Assembly: GCF_016900875.1 (NCBI RefSeq)
Contig: NZ_JAFEUM010000001.1
Location: 1,006,918 to 1,070,917, forward strand
DNA length: 64,000 nt
Direction: 5' to 3'
Source of the DNA: Vibrio ulleungensis
Lineage (GTDB): Bacteria > Pseudomonadota > Gammaproteobacteria > Enterobacterales > Vibrionaceae
The translations under genes and the position numbers were made by a program. Shown piece by piece: positions 18,023 through 27,575 of this stretch. The notes under the pieces were generated by a model. That model saw nothing but the letters and a program-made list of their open reading frames with translations, searched no databases and had not been told where the DNA came from. Position 1 is the stretch's first letter; each line of letters begins with the position of its first letter.

Positions 18023-19561
18023 CTAATCTTTGCGGAACATTTCTAACATACGTTTGGTAACGGTAAAGCCACCAAAGATGTTAATACTGGCAATCAACAC
18101 GGCAATGAATGCCAAGAAAGTCACGACGCCGTTGCCTTGACCTATTTGTAACAATGCACCCACAATGATGATCCCCGAAATCGCGTTAGTAACCGACATC
18201 AATGGTGTGTGAAGTGCGTGTGTTACGTTCCAAACCACATAGTAACCAACGACACAGGCTAAGATGAATACGGTAAAGTGCGATAGGAACGCTGCTGGTG
18301 CAACCGACGCGATCCAACCAAACGCACCCACTGCGGCAACCAAACCAACAACCTTTTTAATCGGTGACGTTGGTGCTTCTTCCACTGCCTCTTTAGGGGC
18401 TGCGGCTGGTTTTTGTTCAACTTTTGGCTGTGCTGATACCTGAATCGGCGGCGCAGGCCATGTGACTTCGCCGTCTTTTACAACTGTGACACCACGTACT
18501 ACGACGTCCTCAAAATCGATCGTCACTGTGCCGTCTTTTTCTTTGCACAATAGCTTTAGAAGGTTAACGAGGTTTGTCGCGTACAATTGTGAAGACTGAG
18601 TTGGAAGGCGTCCAACCATGTCCGTATATCCGACCACCTTAACGCCATTACTCGTCGTTATAACCTGATCCGCAACGGTATATTCACAGTTGCCGCCGTT
18701 AGCAGCAGCAAGATCGACAATGACACTGCCCGCCTTCATGCTATCAACCATCTCTTTGGTGATTAGCTTAGGTGCAGGACGGCCAGGGATAAGCGCTGTG
18801 GTGATAATAATGTCGACGTCTTTCGCTTGCTCAGCGTATAGCTCAGCGGCTTTTTTATTGAAATCGTCAGACATCTCTTTTGCATAGCCGTCACCAGAGC
18901 CCGCTTGTTCTTGGAAATCGACTTCCAAAAACTCTGCACCCATAGATTCAACTTGCTCTTTTACTTCAGGGCGAACGTCAAAAGAGCGAACAATCGCACC
19001 TAGGCTGCCAGCTGCACCGATAGCAGCAAGACCAGCTACGCCCGCACCCGCCACAAGCACTTTAGCGGGTGGTACTTTACCCGCCGCAGTAATTTGACCA
19101 GTAAAGAATCGGCCAAACTCATGCGCGGCTTCAACTACAGCACGGTAACCGGCGATATTCGCCATTGAGCTCAATGCATCGAGGGCTTGTGCGCGAGAAA
19201 TACGCGGTACAGAGTCCATTGCCATTACGTTAATGTTTTTGCTAGACAGCTTCTCCATTAACTCTGGGTTTTGAGCAGGCCACACGAAACTGATTAAGGT
19301 TGCACCTTCTTTAATTGCTTCAATTTCAGCATCCGTAGGAGCATTTACCTTTAGAATGACATCACTTGACCAAATATCGCTATGGTTTCCAGATGTCGCG
19401 CCAGCGGCTACATAAGCTGCATCGTCAAAACTGGCTAAAGCACCAGCCCCCGATTCAACGACGACGTCGAACCCTAATTTTAAGAGTTGCTCAACGGATT
19501 TTGGCGAGGCTGCGACTCGCGTTTCTCCGTCTAAGACTTCTCTTGGTACACCAATTTGCAT
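18023..19561 (-). CDS. pntA: NAD(P) transhydrogenase subunit alpha PntA
   Basis: 512 residues, single-polypeptide alpha subunit as in E. coli. The NAD(H)-binding domain I (about 1-380) starts [20 protein letters not shown] and carries [20 protein letters not shown]; a Pro/Ala linker (about 385-405) is followed by the first four membrane helices of domain II (about 410-505). It is the first gene of pntAB. The gene pair lies beside vxrABC in the order I recall from V. cholerae chromosome II. Confidence 0.97.
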   Translation of the reverse strand: MQIGVPREVLDGETRVAASPKSVEQLLKLGFDVVVESGAGALASFDDAAYVAAGATSGNHSDIWSSDVILKVNAPTDAEIEAIKEGATLISFVWPAQNPELMEKLSSKNINVMAMDSVPRISRAQALDALSSMANIAGYRAVVEAAHEFGRFFTGQITAAGKVPPAKVLVAGAGVAGLAAIGAAGSLGAIVRSFDVRPEVKEQVESMGAEFLEVDFQEQAGSGDGYAKEMSDDFNKKAAELYAEQAKDVDIIITTALIPGRPAPKLITKEMVDSMKAGSVIVDLAAANGGNCEYTVADQVITTSNGVKVVGYTDMVGRLPTQSSQLYATNLVNLLKLLCKEKDGTVTIDFEDVVVRGVTVVKDGEVTWPAPPIQVSAQPKVEQKPAAAPKEAVEEAPTSPIKKVVGLVAAVGAFGWIASVAPAAFLSHFTVFILACVVGYYVVWNVTHALHTPLMSVTNAISGIIIVGALLQIGQGNGVVTFLAFIAVLIASINIFGGFTVTKRMLEMFRKD

Positions 19562-19926
19562 GTATCACATCCTATTTGATTGGCTATTTTTAATTTTTAT
19601 CCGTTTCTGTCTGTCTTCACTGTAAATAAAGTACTTAATCAGTGAAATGTTGCGTCAACTAAGGGTTGATTCTGTCGTTATGTATGTAAAAAAACAACAT
19701 ATAAAAAACAACACAGAGGTCAAACCAGTGCTTTAACATTTTTAGAAGCACAACTTTGCTGCGCAACAAAGCTAACTTTAGGCAATAAGTTGATCTTATT
19801 CCAAAAAGAAAGCCGATAGAGTAACCCCTATCGGCTTTTTGAAAGATGATATTTATCAATTCTGGGCTCGAGTAGGAGGTCACACCACCATTAAAACACA
19901 TCGGCCAAGAAGCATAAACATGCAGA
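19562..19926. other. intergenic region upstream of pntA, with hairpins
   Basis: No convincing ORF. It holds the pntAB promoter region, an AACTTTG/CAAAGCT inverted pair near 19750-19772, and the terminator listed at 19808-19840. An open frame that crosses this terminator is rejected. Confidence 0.5.
19808..19840 (-). terminator. terminator of the HlyU/ComFB pair (possibly two-way)
   Basis: AAGCCGATA (19810-19818) pairs with TATCGGCTT (19829-19837). T-runs are present on both sides, so it can stop transcripts from either direction; the minus-strand operon ending at 19927 is the natural client. Confidence 0.75.
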
Positions 19927-20208
19927 TTAATTAAATATTGAATCACCCATCTGATCGATGAACGTCTTAGACTTATTCTGCATTAGGTCGATCGCATCTT
20001 GTTTAGAGGCCACAACATCACTACGAATAAAGCGATGGGTTTTTTGCTCTTCACCTTCCCCTTTATTAATGTAGCCAGCGATTCGATATTGACCGCCCTC
20101 CGCGATGGGCTCTGCGATGATCGAAAAGCCTTTGTGCTCTATAGGTTCTGCTTGAGTTGATTTTGGTGCGGTCGAACCGCCACCGAAAAATTTAGAAAGT
20201 AATCCCAC
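19927..20208 (-). CDS. HlyU-family (PF10115) small protein
   Basis: 93 residues: a short amphipathic N-terminus (MGLLSKFFGGG), then a compact domain with EHKGFSIIAEPIAEGGQYRIAGYI and THRFIRSDVVASKQDAI. This matches the small family named HlyU in Pfam, annotated as transcriptional activator of hemolysin. The name should be read with care: the characterised Vibrio HlyU is an ArsR-fold protein, and this domain shows no helix-turn-helix that I can see. It follows the ComFB gene by 24 bases in the same direction. Confidence 0.7.
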   Translation of the reverse strand: MGLLSKFFGGGSTAPKSTQAEPIEHKGFSIIAEPIAEGGQYRIAGYINKGEGEEQKTHRFIRSDVVASKQDAIDLMQNKSKTFIDQMGDSIFN

Positions 20209-20232
20209 GTAACAGCCTCTGAATTATTGTGA

Positions 20233-20595
20233 TTATTTAACAATTGGGGTCTCATACCATTCTAACTCAGCGTCTTCGTCATACAAGCGATTCTGCTCGC
20301 TCTGGATCACAGGAAAATCATCCTCTCGATGCTTACGGCGATCATCGCGTATTAAACGCTCGGCAGCATCTAACGCAATTTGTGCCTGATTGAAGTAGTG
20401 CTCTCGTTTCTGAATGGGCAACGCCGCAATGAAGTCGACGTCAAATCGTATATAGATAGGTCTAAGTTGAGACAATGCGATACAGGCGATGTCTTGCAAC
20501 TTATCGGCGCTATATCGTTGATCGAGTTGATTTTCGACCAGTAATTGCCCAACGATTTTTTCCATATAATTGTGAACTTCATTGCCAATGTGCAT
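20233..20595 (-). CDS. ComFB-family protein
   Basis: 120 residues from the ATG at 20595, chosen over an in-frame start 81 bases upstream because CAAAGGAGT lies eight bases ahead of it. MHIGNEVHNYMEKIVGQLL and DIACIALSQLRPIYIRFDVDF form the all-helical late-competence ComFB domain; in some bacteria ComFB-type proteins have been reported to bind cyclic dinucleotides. A charged C-terminal tail follows. The divergent neighbour at 20744 is a diguanylate cyclase, which makes a c-di-GMP link attractive but unproven. Confidence 0.72.
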   Translation of the reverse strand: MHIGNEVHNYMEKIVGQLLVENQLDQRYSADKLQDIACIALSQLRPIYIRFDVDFIAALPIQKREHYFNQAQIALDAAERLIRDDRRKHREDDFPVIQSEQNRLYDEDAELEWYETPIVK

Positions 20596-20743
20596 GACTA
20601 CACTCCTTTGCCGTACATTTGATAACCGAATCACTCTCTTTTCAGTGATGTATAAAGGAGTTTCGCATAATTTCACTTGGCAATCAGTAGAATAACCGTA
20701 TGCTATGTCTCAAAATTGATAGATTGTAACTCTCCTCAAATTG

Positions 20744-21979
20744 ATGACTGCATTCCCTGCTAATCGAACCAACCTCGTGAGGTTGTTATCACCTTTGGTG
20801 TTGATACTGGGCGTATTCTTGGGTAAAGATGCGTTGGTATCGTTAGCAGGCGACAACTTCACTATTGTAGGAAATCTCCCTTACATCTTATTTGCCATCG
20901 CCATTCTTATTTGCCAAACCTTTAACCAAGGCAGAATGGGTATGATTGCCCTGCTAATGACCGTATGTTACTGGGTTATTCAAACGCGCTTGCAAACGCC
21001 CCTTGCGACGGGGACCACCCGTTTAGAGTACACGCTACTAGCGTTCATCCTGCCCGTTGCTGCCATGATGGTGTACCTGTTCCCCGAAAAGAGATTGTTT
21101 TCTCAATCCGGCGCGTTGTACTCACTGTTATTGCTGTTTATGCTCGGTTGGGCAGCCATAACGATTCGCCACTATACCGATGTTGGACAGCAAGAGTTAT
21201 GGGACGGGATCTTACTGATTGTTCCTCAAGTATCGACGCTGCCACTGATCATTGTGTGCTATTCAGTGTTATTGATACTCACCTCTGCCATGCTGCTCGC
21301 CTATTACAGTCGCGCGTTGGACTTTACTATCTATTTGTCGCTGCTATGCGCTTTTTGCACTTTTTTTGCGCTTAACACGCCGTATATTTCTAGTTTGTTG
21401 TTCTCTCTTGCGGGACTACTGACTATTGCCAACGTGATTTCAACCAGTCATGAACTGGCCTTCGTGGATCAATTAACCGAGATACCAGGTCGCCGAGCAT
21501 TAGAGTCAGAGATGAAGCATCTTGGGCGTAAGTACACCATTGCAATGCTCGATATTGATCACTTTAAATCGTTTAACGATACCTATGGTCACGATACTGG
21601 CGATCAGGTGCTGCGACTTGTTGCGAGCAAAATGACCCAAACTCGGGGCCAAGCAAAAGTGTATCGATACGGTGGCGAAGAATTTACAGTGTTGTTTAAA
21701 GGCAAGACCAAACAACAAGCAAAACCGATATTGGAAGAGCTTCGCCAAAGTATTGAAGACTATCGCATATCACTGCGAGACAAAAATGGTCGCCCCCAAG
21801 ACGATAAAGTAGGTACAAGCAAACGAAATCAATCCAATAAGGTGAAGACGGTTCAAGTCACCATTAGTATTGGCGTTGCTGACAGCAAAGAAGAACGTGA
21901 TCCCACTGCGGTAACCAAGGCAGCGGATAAAGCGCTTTATAGAGCTAAAGACAAAGGTCGTAACCGCGTCTCATTTTAG
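20744..21979 (+). CDS. membrane diguanylate cyclase (GGDEF)
   Basis: 411 residues from the ATG at 20744; the codon before it is a TTG in frame. The first 230 residues contain about seven membrane helices without a recognised sensor fold. The GGDEF domain spans about 245-411: DQLTEIPGRRALE, LDIDHFKSFNDTYGHDTGD, the active site YGGEEF, and YRAKDKGRNRVSF. The GGEEF loop and the metal-binding Asp are intact, so it should make c-di-GMP at the inner membrane. No clear RxxD inhibitory site lies just before the loop. A stretch of about 30 residues between the active site and the final strand is unusually polar (NGRPQDDKVGTSKRNQSNK), an insertion relative to most GGDEF domains. Confidence 0.9.
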   Translation: MTAFPANRTNLVRLLSPLVLILGVFLGKDALVSLAGDNFTIVGNLPYILFAIAILICQTFNQGRMGMIALLMTVCYWVIQTRLQTPLATGTTRLEYTLLAFILPVAAMMVYLFPEKRLFSQSGALYSLLLLFMLGWAAITIRHYTDVGQQELWDGILLIVPQVSTLPLIIVCYSVLLILTSAMLLAYYSRALDFTIYLSLLCAFCTFFALNTPYISSLLFSLAGLLTIANVISTSHELAFVDQLTEIPGRRALESEMKHLGRKYTIAMLDIDHFKSFNDTYGHDTGDQVLRLVASKMTQTRGQAKVYRYGGEEFTVLFKGKTKQQAKPILEELRQSIEDYRISLRDKNGRPQDDKVGTSKRNQSNKVKTVQVTISIGVADSKEERDPTAVTKAADKALYRAKDKGRNRVSF

Positions 21980-22047
21980 CCCCCATAATGAAGACCTAAC
22001 TATTTCCCATTAGGGTGTGTTAGGCTTACCAAAAAACCATAAGAGTA

Positions 22048-22479
22048 ATGATTATGAGCGATAACCAGATTACGTTAACCATTGATGATGCATCACCAGA
22101 GCTAAAACAAGTTATTGAGTTTGATGAAGTGCCTGAAGGTATGCACGATATGCTCGTGTCAATACATCATGCGTCGATGGCCTCGGTACAACAAGCGTGG
22201 GATCAATTACCAAAAAGTGCACAAAACGTGGTCGATAATTTTGAGCAGTTCCATGCACTCGTCACAGTAGGACAAGGGTTTGCTGGCGTACAACTATTAG
22301 AAGAGTTCGACAGCATGCCTCAAACTCAGAACTTGTCTGATGAACAAAAAGAAGCGTCTAGAGCATCAATGCTTAACGACGTCTTAGAGCGCTGCGTTAA
22401 AGACATGGTAAAGCAGGTCAAAAAGGCTCGCCGCGACCCTATTCTAAAATCCGAATTTGTTGAAGTGTTTAAGCGCTAA
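22048..22479 (+). CDS. small acidic protein, conserved hypothetical
   Basis: 143 residues, or 141 from the second ATG (MSDNQITLTIDD). It is cytosolic, acidic in the N-terminal half, with a helical middle (VQQAWDQLPKSAQNVVDNFEQFHALV) and a basic C-terminus (KQVKKARRDPILKSEFVEVFKR). It resembles a Vibrio/Shewanella family that I believe is DUF3069, but no function is known to me. It lies 68 bases after the diguanylate cyclase and converges on modC with 28 bases between. Confidence 0.65.
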   Translation: MIMSDNQITLTIDDASPELKQVIEFDEVPEGMHDMLVSIHHASMASVQQAWDQLPKSAQNVVDNFEQFHALVTVGQGFAGVQLLEEFDSMPQTQNLSDEQKEASRASMLNDVLERCVKDMVKQVKKARRDPILKSEFVEVFKR

Positions 22480-22507
22480 AACCCGCCAATAAAGTAGTAA
22501 TATTGAA

Positions 22508-23593
22508 CTACTCTCCGAGCGCTGCAACATCGTAGCGCTCAACACTAACGGCTTTTATTTGTGCAAAGATCCATTGCCCTTTAATAATGGCCAGTTCGTC
22601 CAACGCCCAAATACTGACATTTGCCCAAAGTACGCTATCTTGTCCGAAAGAGATTTTAACCAGCGCGCCATTGTCGTTAATGACTATATCGATGACTTGA
22701 CCGTGTAAACTGTTGCGAATCGAGGTTGCAACGGGCTTCTCCAACGATAACGACACGTTATTTGCATCGACTTTTACGCGAGCATTCTCACCGAAGGTTA
22801 AATGACTGTCGTTGATCCAAATAGCTTGGCCATTTGGCAAGGTTACGGGTACAAAGCCAAACTCGTTGGCATCGCGGCTCACTTTTCCAACCAATAAGCT
22901 ACTTTGACTGTTGTGATCATTCCATGCAGAAAGCGCGTTCGATGCAATCACTTCACTAGGTGCACCTTGCGTTAAAATAGCGCCATCATCCACCACCACC
23001 ATGTAGTCGGCTAACTGAACAATTTCACTCATGCTATGGGTAATGTATAGAATCGGTATTTTTATTGATTGATGAAGTTTCCTGAGGTATTCGATCAACT
23101 CTCTACGTCTCGGCAGATCCAACGATGAGAGGGGTTCGTCCATAATGATCAATGATGGGTCGCTCAGTAGACAGCGCCCTATCGCAACACGTTGCTGTTC
23201 ACCACCGGACAGTTCAGACGGTGTAAGGTCGAGCAACTCCTCTATCCCTAATAGACTCGAAATCTCATTCAACTTATCGCTCATTGCGTGCTTAGAGAAT
23301 AAAAGGTTTCGCCTAACGGAAAGGTGTGGGAATAGCCGATGCTCTTGAAATACCACACCAAATGATCTCGCCCACGACGGTATACAAATGCCTTTGTCAG
23401 TGTCTAACAATACTTGTTCTCCAAGTATTACCCGACCCTGCTCAGGAAGCATGAGTCCACTTAAGATATTAGCAATGGTTGTTTTACCACTGCCAGATCG
23501 GCCAAACAGCGCGGTTATTCCTTGCTGTGGAAAGCTGAAATCCACTGAGAGTGTTTTTTGCGAAAATCTATGATTAAATCTAATTGAAATCAT
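22508..23593 (-). CDS. modC: molybdate ABC transporter ATP-binding protein ModC
   Basis: 361 residues. The ABC domain (1-230) has Walker A GRSGSGKTT (about 31-39), the signature LSGGEQQRVAIGR and Walker B SLIIMDEPLSSLD; the C-terminal Mop/TOBE domain (about 290-361) binds oxyanion and is specific to ModC-type proteins. It powers molybdate import through ModB and supplies metal for NapA and other molybdoenzymes, matching moeA and nap elsewhere in the window. It is last in modABC; four bases separate it from modB. Confidence 0.94.
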   Translation of the reverse strand: MISIRFNHRFSQKTLSVDFSFPQQGITALFGRSGSGKTTIANILSGLMLPEQGRVILGEQVLLDTDKGICIPSWARSFGVVFQEHRLFPHLSVRRNLLFSKHAMSDKLNEISSLLGIEELLDLTPSELSGGEQQRVAIGRCLLSDPSLIIMDEPLSSLDLPRRRELIEYLRKLHQSIKIPILYITHSMSEIVQLADYMVVVDDGAILTQGAPSEVIASNALSAWNDHNSQSSLLVGKVSRDANEFGFVPVTLPNGQAIWINDSHLTFGENARVKVDANNVSLSLEKPVATSIRNSLHGQVIDIVINDNGALVKISFGQDSVLWANVSIWALDELAIIKGQWIFAQIKAVSVERYDVAALGE

Positions 23594-23597
23594 TGGA

Positions 23598-24272
23598 CTA
23601 CCTTACACTTTTACTCAATCGATTCGACAAAATCATTGAGCCTAGCGCTATAGCGATGGCGATAACACAAAGCCGTGCAGCCTGATACTCCATGCCTGGG
23701 ATCTCTACAAAGTTATACATTGCAAGTGGTATAGTTTGAGTCTCTCCGGGAATACTGGATACAAATGTTATAGTCGCACCAAACTCGCCTAGGCTTCTCG
23801 CAAAGGCCAGTACTGCCCCCGATATGACGCCGGGCCACGCTAGCGGCAAAGTGACTCTCCAAAAGACCTGCCAAGGTGAATGGCCTAAAGTATGCGCGGC
23901 TTTCTCTAGTTTAGTATCAACTTGCTCAATGGCTTGACGAATTGCTCTTACAATTAAAGGTAAAGAGACTATGACTGACGCGATCACCGCTCCTTTCCAG
24001 CTGAATCCGAACTCAACACCAAAATACCGATACAGTGGATCGCCTAGCCAGCCATAGCGCCCAAATGTGATCAACAGTAAATAACCCACGACAACGGGTG
24101 GTAGGATAAGCGGCAAGTGGATCAACGCATCAACAAGGCTCTTACCCAAAAACTGTTTTCGTGCCAATAACCACCCTAACGCTAGCCCAAGTGGCAGTAA
24201 CCAACAAAGCGCCACAAAGGCAACTTTCAAACTAAGTAGTATTGCGTCAAGTTCGAACTGAGATAAGCTCAT
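23598..24272 (-). CDS. modB: molybdate ABC transporter permease ModB
   Basis: 224 residues, about five membrane helices. The ABC-coupling EAA loop is visible as EKAAHTLGHSPWQVFWRVTLPLAWPG, and the LARSLGEFGATITFVSSIPGETQTIPLAMY segment is typical of ModB. Its start overlaps the end of modA by four bases. It forms the inner-membrane channel for molybdate. Confidence 0.94.
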   Translation of the reverse strand: MSLSQFELDAILLSLKVAFVALCWLLPLGLALGWLLARKQFLGKSLVDALIHLPLILPPVVVGYLLLITFGRYGWLGDPLYRYFGVEFGFSWKGAVIASVIVSLPLIVRAIRQAIEQVDTKLEKAAHTLGHSPWQVFWRVTLPLAWPGVISGAVLAFARSLGEFGATITFVSSIPGETQTIPLAMYNFVEIPGMEYQAARLCVIAIAIALGSMILSNRLSKSVR

Positions 24273-25078
24273 GATTCAAACCCTTGCTGCTTAAATTGCT
24301 GTTGCACAGTAGCTGAAAGAAAGTACTCAACCAGTTTAGTTATAGAACTATTGTCGTCATGACTCCCTAATAGAATCATCGGATAGGTGATCGTAGAGTG
24401 AGATTTTGCATCCAAACGGCCTAAAATAGTGACAGCGTCACTATTAGTCGCATCGCTAGCATACACTATCCCAATTGGGGTTTGCCCCCGCTCGACAAGG
24501 GCTAAAGCATTTCTTGTGCTGTTAGTTGGTGCCAATTGGCTACTGATTGAATCCCACAGTCCATACCACGCCAACGATTGTTTCGCGTACATGCCAACAG
24601 GTACAGATGATGGTTCACCAATGGCCAGTCGCTGGCCCGACAGTTCTTGTTGCCACCAACTCAATTCCCTTGGTGCAAAATCACGCTCACTAGGGGGAAC
24701 CTTGTTCGACCGAACGACAACCATATGATTACTGACAAAATTGCCCGCTAGTTCACTAACTAATCGCGAATCAGATAAGACAGCGTCGCTCCACTCTTTA
24801 TTTGCCGAGATAAACAGATCCGCTCGTGCGCCATATTGGATCTGACGAGCAAGCTGTCCTGATCCTGCGTAAACTACCCTAACCTTTGCCTGATGTTCCT
24901 GCTCAAACTGGTCAATCACCTCGGGTAACAATACCGTTAATGATGAGGCAGCAAATAGGGTGATGGGTTGTTCATCGCTGGTTGCATATGTGACGCTACT
25001 AAACAGTAACGCCACAAAAACAACTGCGTTCATTAATGCACTGGTGTTCACTCTATTTGCTGGCTTTTGGCTGCACAA
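24269..25078 (-). CDS. modA: molybdate-binding periplasmic protein ModA
   Basis: Up to 269 residues. Start choice is unclear: 25078 is a TTG that overlaps the gene before it by 26 bases, 25051 is a GTG directly after that gene's stop, and 25033 is an ATG (MNAVVFVALLFSSVTYA); none has a good ribosome site, suggesting coupling to the upstream gene. A signal peptide ends near VTYA. Mature motifs are TLFAASSLTVLLPEVIDQFE, YAGSGQLARQIQYGARADLFISA and the Ser/Ala/Tyr ligand positions of the ModA family. It delivers molybdate or tungstate to ModBC. Confidence 0.92.
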   Translation of the reverse strand: MCSQKPANRVNTSALMNAVVFVALLFSSVTYATSDEQPITLFAASSLTVLLPEVIDQFEQEHQAKVRVVYAGSGQLARQIQYGARADLFISANKEWSDAVLSDSRLVSELAGNFVSNHMVVVRSNKVPPSERDFAPRELSWWQQELSGQRLAIGEPSSVPVGMYAKQSLAWYGLWDSISSQLAPTNSTRNALALVERGQTPIGIVYASDATNSDAVTILGRLDAKSHSTITYPMILLGSHDDNSSITKLVEYFLSATVQQQFKQQGFES

Positions 25079-25760
25079 ACTCGCGACTAGTATCGATAAC
25101 CGCTAAGTCTCGGTAAAAGCTTTTACCTAGCATAAATGGGTATGGCAGTTTAGACTCTTCTGAGAGCAAGAAGTCTGTATTTTCTTTCAGTTTACCTACT
25201 TGAATCCAAGCCGTTACAACTGCTTGTTTTGCTACATCTGCTGCTTCTTCGCTGTTTTTAGCTTGATCTTCAGCCTTGTCACTGGTCACTTTACGCCAGC
25301 TTTTAACCGGTAAGCTAAATTCCTTACTTTTGATGTCGTCATGCTCAACGGTAAAGCTTACCCATTTTTTGCCATTGCGCTCAAAAGGCGTCACATTAGA
25401 CACAGACATCACCGAAACGTCGAGATCTTCGTCGACTCCGGCAGTAAAGCTGCGCTCTACAGTTGGTAAATAAATGTACTCTTTGTTGCCTAAGATCAAC
25501 GCGCCCGTTTCATCTTCGATAGGCAACACTTTTTTCACTGTTTCTTCAGTCTCTAGAACAGGTTCGGTTTCGTCGACCGGTTCAATTTCAAACTCAGGAA
25601 AATCGTTTTCTTCTTCATACACGACGCTATCGTTGTATTCTGGCTGTTCGACGACAGGCGGGTTGGTTTCGATTGACGCCTCATCGGACTCTTTTGGTGC
25701 AGTAGCACAGCCTGCGAGCACTGAAGCAACCGTAAGGGCAACCAATGTATGTTTATTCAT
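25053..25760 (-). CDS. lipoprotein with a degenerate retropepsin-like (ATP-dependent zinc protease family) domain
   Basis: 235 residues. A lipoprotein signal ends at Cys18 (VLAGC), then an acidic Glu/Pro-rich linker (about 25-85). Residues 88-158 (GALILGNKEYIYLPT... FERNGKKWVSFTVEHDD) align by eye with the PF05618 retropepsin-like family, whose catalytic motif is Asp-Thr-Gly-Ala. Here the Asp is kept (Asp110) but the following residues are Glu-Asp-Leu, so protease activity is doubtful. The C-terminal third is a helical region of unknown type. It lies 12 bases after the aminotransferase and overlaps the longest modA frame, so it is co-transcribed with both. Family name by resemblance only. Confidence 0.65.
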   Translation of the reverse strand: MNKHTLVALTVASVLAGCATAPKESDEASIETNPPVVEQPEYNDSVVYEEENDFPEFEIEPVDETEPVLETEETVKKVLPIEDETGALILGNKEYIYLPTVERSFTAGVDEDLDVSVMSVSNVTPFERNGKKWVSFTVEHDDIKSKEFSLPVKSWRKVTSDKAEDQAKNSEEAADVAKQAVVTAWIQVGKLKENTDFLLSEESKLPYPFMLGKSFYRDLAVIDTSREFVQPKASK

Positions 25761-25772
25761 TCAATACTCCTA

Positions 25773-26963
25773 TCACTCTTGTCCTGCAATTGCAGCAATC
25801 GCTTTTGCCACAAAAGGAATGTCTTTTTCAGATAACGCTGCAATATTCACTCGACCATCAGCTACCGCGTAAACACCGCACTCTGTTTTAAGTTGCGTCA
25901 TTTGTTCTGGGGTTAACCCAAGCAATGTAAACATACCTTTATGCTGGGCAATAAAATCGAAGCGATGACTACCGGTTTCTGCAATGAGTGCGTTAACCAA
26001 ACTGACTCGCAAGGTGGTGAGTCTTTCGCGCATCATGTTCAATTCATCGAGCCACTGCTTTTTAAGCACGTCATCGCTCAACACTTTCTCTACCAGTGCT
26101 GCACCGTGATCCGGTGGCATGGTATAGGTAGCCCTTGCCAACGTCAGTAATTTACCCTTTGCGTATTGAGCGTGTTGGGTTTCTTTACCCACCACTATGG
26201 CAACACCGGTTCTTTCACGATATAAACCAAAGTTTTTGGAGCACGAAGCAGAAATCATCGCTTCTGGGACTTCATTCACCATGTAGCGCAAACCTTGCGC
26301 ATCTTCCTCAAGTCCATCTCCAAAGCCTTGGTAAGCAACATCAATAAACGGCGTAAAGCCCTGCAACTTGGCAAGCTCGGTCACCGCTTTCCACGCATTC
26401 ATATCCATGTCTGCACCGGAAGGGTTATGACAGCATCCATGCAGCAACACGACGTCGTTTGAGTTCGCTTGCTTCAGATCTTCTAACATCGCAGATGTAT
26501 CTACAAGCTTAGTCTCAGTATTGAAGTAGCGGTAGAATTTCACTTCTAACCCAGCAGCTTCCATCACAGGCTGATGATTCACATAACTAGGATCGCTTAT
26601 CCACACACGAGCAGAAGGCTCTGCCTGCTTAATCAAGTCCGCTAACATTCGCAGCGCGCCACTGGCGCCAGGGGTTTGGATCACAGCACTTCGAGAAATA
26701 GCGTCGCTATCTCCCAACACAAGGCTTAACATCGCTTGGTTAAAAGGTTCACTGCCGGCTAATCCCACGTAAGACTTGGTGGTTTGCGTGTCTGCAATCA
26801 GCTTCTGAGCCGACGATATTGCACCCATTATTGGCGTATCACCGTCATCATTACGGTATACACCAATGCCTAGGTCTACTTTATCGGTGCGTTGGTCTTG
26901 TCGATACTCGATCGACAACGACAAAATTGGATCTTGCTGGGGTTTTGGAAGGTGAGAAAACAT
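25773..26963 (-). CDS. aromatic/aspartate aminotransferase (class I, AspC/TyrB type)
   Basis: 396 residues, the standard AspC/TyrB size. Motifs: LGIGVYRNDDGDTPIM near residue 32, YVGLAGSEPFNQAM, the PLP phosphate and Asn region LLHGCCHNPSGADM, the Schiff-base Lys in SCSKNFGLYRERTG, and the C-terminal substrate Arg region (DGRVNIAAL). It transfers amino groups between glutamate and oxaloacetate or aromatic keto acids in the cytosol. AspC versus TyrB specificity cannot be decided by eye; the annotation 'aromatic amino acid aminotransferase' is common for the vibrio copy next to nrdG. No promoter element stands out in the 125 bp upstream. Confidence 0.9.
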   Translation of the reverse strand: MFSHLPKPQQDPILSLSIEYRQDQRTDKVDLGIGVYRNDDGDTPIMGAISSAQKLIADTQTTKSYVGLAGSEPFNQAMLSLVLGDSDAISRSAVIQTPGASGALRMLADLIKQAEPSARVWISDPSYVNHQPVMEAAGLEVKFYRYFNTETKLVDTSAMLEDLKQANSNDVVLLHGCCHNPSGADMDMNAWKAVTELAKLQGFTPFIDVAYQGFGDGLEEDAQGLRYMVNEVPEAMISASCSKNFGLYRERTGVAIVVGKETQHAQYAKGKLLTLARATYTMPPDHGAALVEKVLSDDVLKKQWLDELNMMRERLTTLRVSLVNALIAETGSHRFDFIAQHKGMFTLLGLTPEQMTQLKTECGVYAVADGRVNIAALSEKDIPFVAKAIAAIAGQE

Positions 26964-27088
26964 CGGTCACAACTCTTTGAATTCCATATCAATAAAAGTA
27001 CCGTATCACTAAGCTTATGTGACCTCAAGCTAAGCCTTGCTATGTCTACAATTAGAGCGCTATTTTGAGTGTTTTATCCGCAATTCGC

Positions 27089-27559
27089 TCACACAAACTT
27101 AAAGTAGTGAATGATCTGATTTGAACTGCCCCGCCATTCTAGGCGTGGATCGGCGTTTGATTGCTCGAATTTGCCGTCCACCAACACATCAACATAATCG
27201 ACGACTTCCTGTTGACGTTCGCTGAGTTCGGATAATAAATAGCCACTCCACATCCAAATGTCTTTCCCTGGGCACTCCGCCTTAACACGGGTCACTAGCT
27301 GTAAAACAGCCTCTAAATTACCAGGATAGAGTGGATCACCTCCCGTCAAAGACAAGCCACGACGTTTTATCCGAGGATCGTTTAGGTCAGCAATAATTTG
27401 ATCCTGGTGCTCTCGCGTAAACAGCTCGCCCGAGTCGGGAGACCAAGTTGACTGATTGTAGCAACCACGGCACTGATGGATGCACCCAGACACAAACAGA
27501 GTTGCTCGTGTGCCCGGACCATTAACGACATCGACTGAGTAATATTGGCTAAAATTCAT
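27089..27559 (-). CDS. nrdG: anaerobic ribonucleotide reductase activase NrdG
   Basis: 156 residues from the ATG at 27559, which has GGAG five bases upstream; a TTG 18 bases earlier is less likely. It is a radical-SAM protein with the cluster motif C-x3-C-x2-C as Cys26, Cys30 and Cys33 (GCIHQCRGC) and the glycine-rich SLTGGDPLYPGN. It uses SAM and a 4Fe-4S cluster to make the glycyl radical on NrdD. An intrinsic terminator lies between nrdD and nrdG, so only part of the transcripts should reach it. Confidence 0.95.
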   Translation of the reverse strand: MNFSQYYSVDVVNGPGTRATLFVSGCIHQCRGCYNQSTWSPDSGELFTREHQDQIIADLNDPRIKRRGLSLTGGDPLYPGNLEAVLQLVTRVKAECPGKDIWMWSGYLLSELSERQQEVVDYVDVLVDGKFEQSNADPRLEWRGSSNQIIHYFKFV

Positions 27560-27575
27560 GTCCACTCCACAAACC

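Noticed and set aside
19659..19946. 95-codon minus-strand ORF
   Set aside because: It runs through an obvious terminator hairpin and overlaps the end of the HlyU-family gene; composition is not protein-like.
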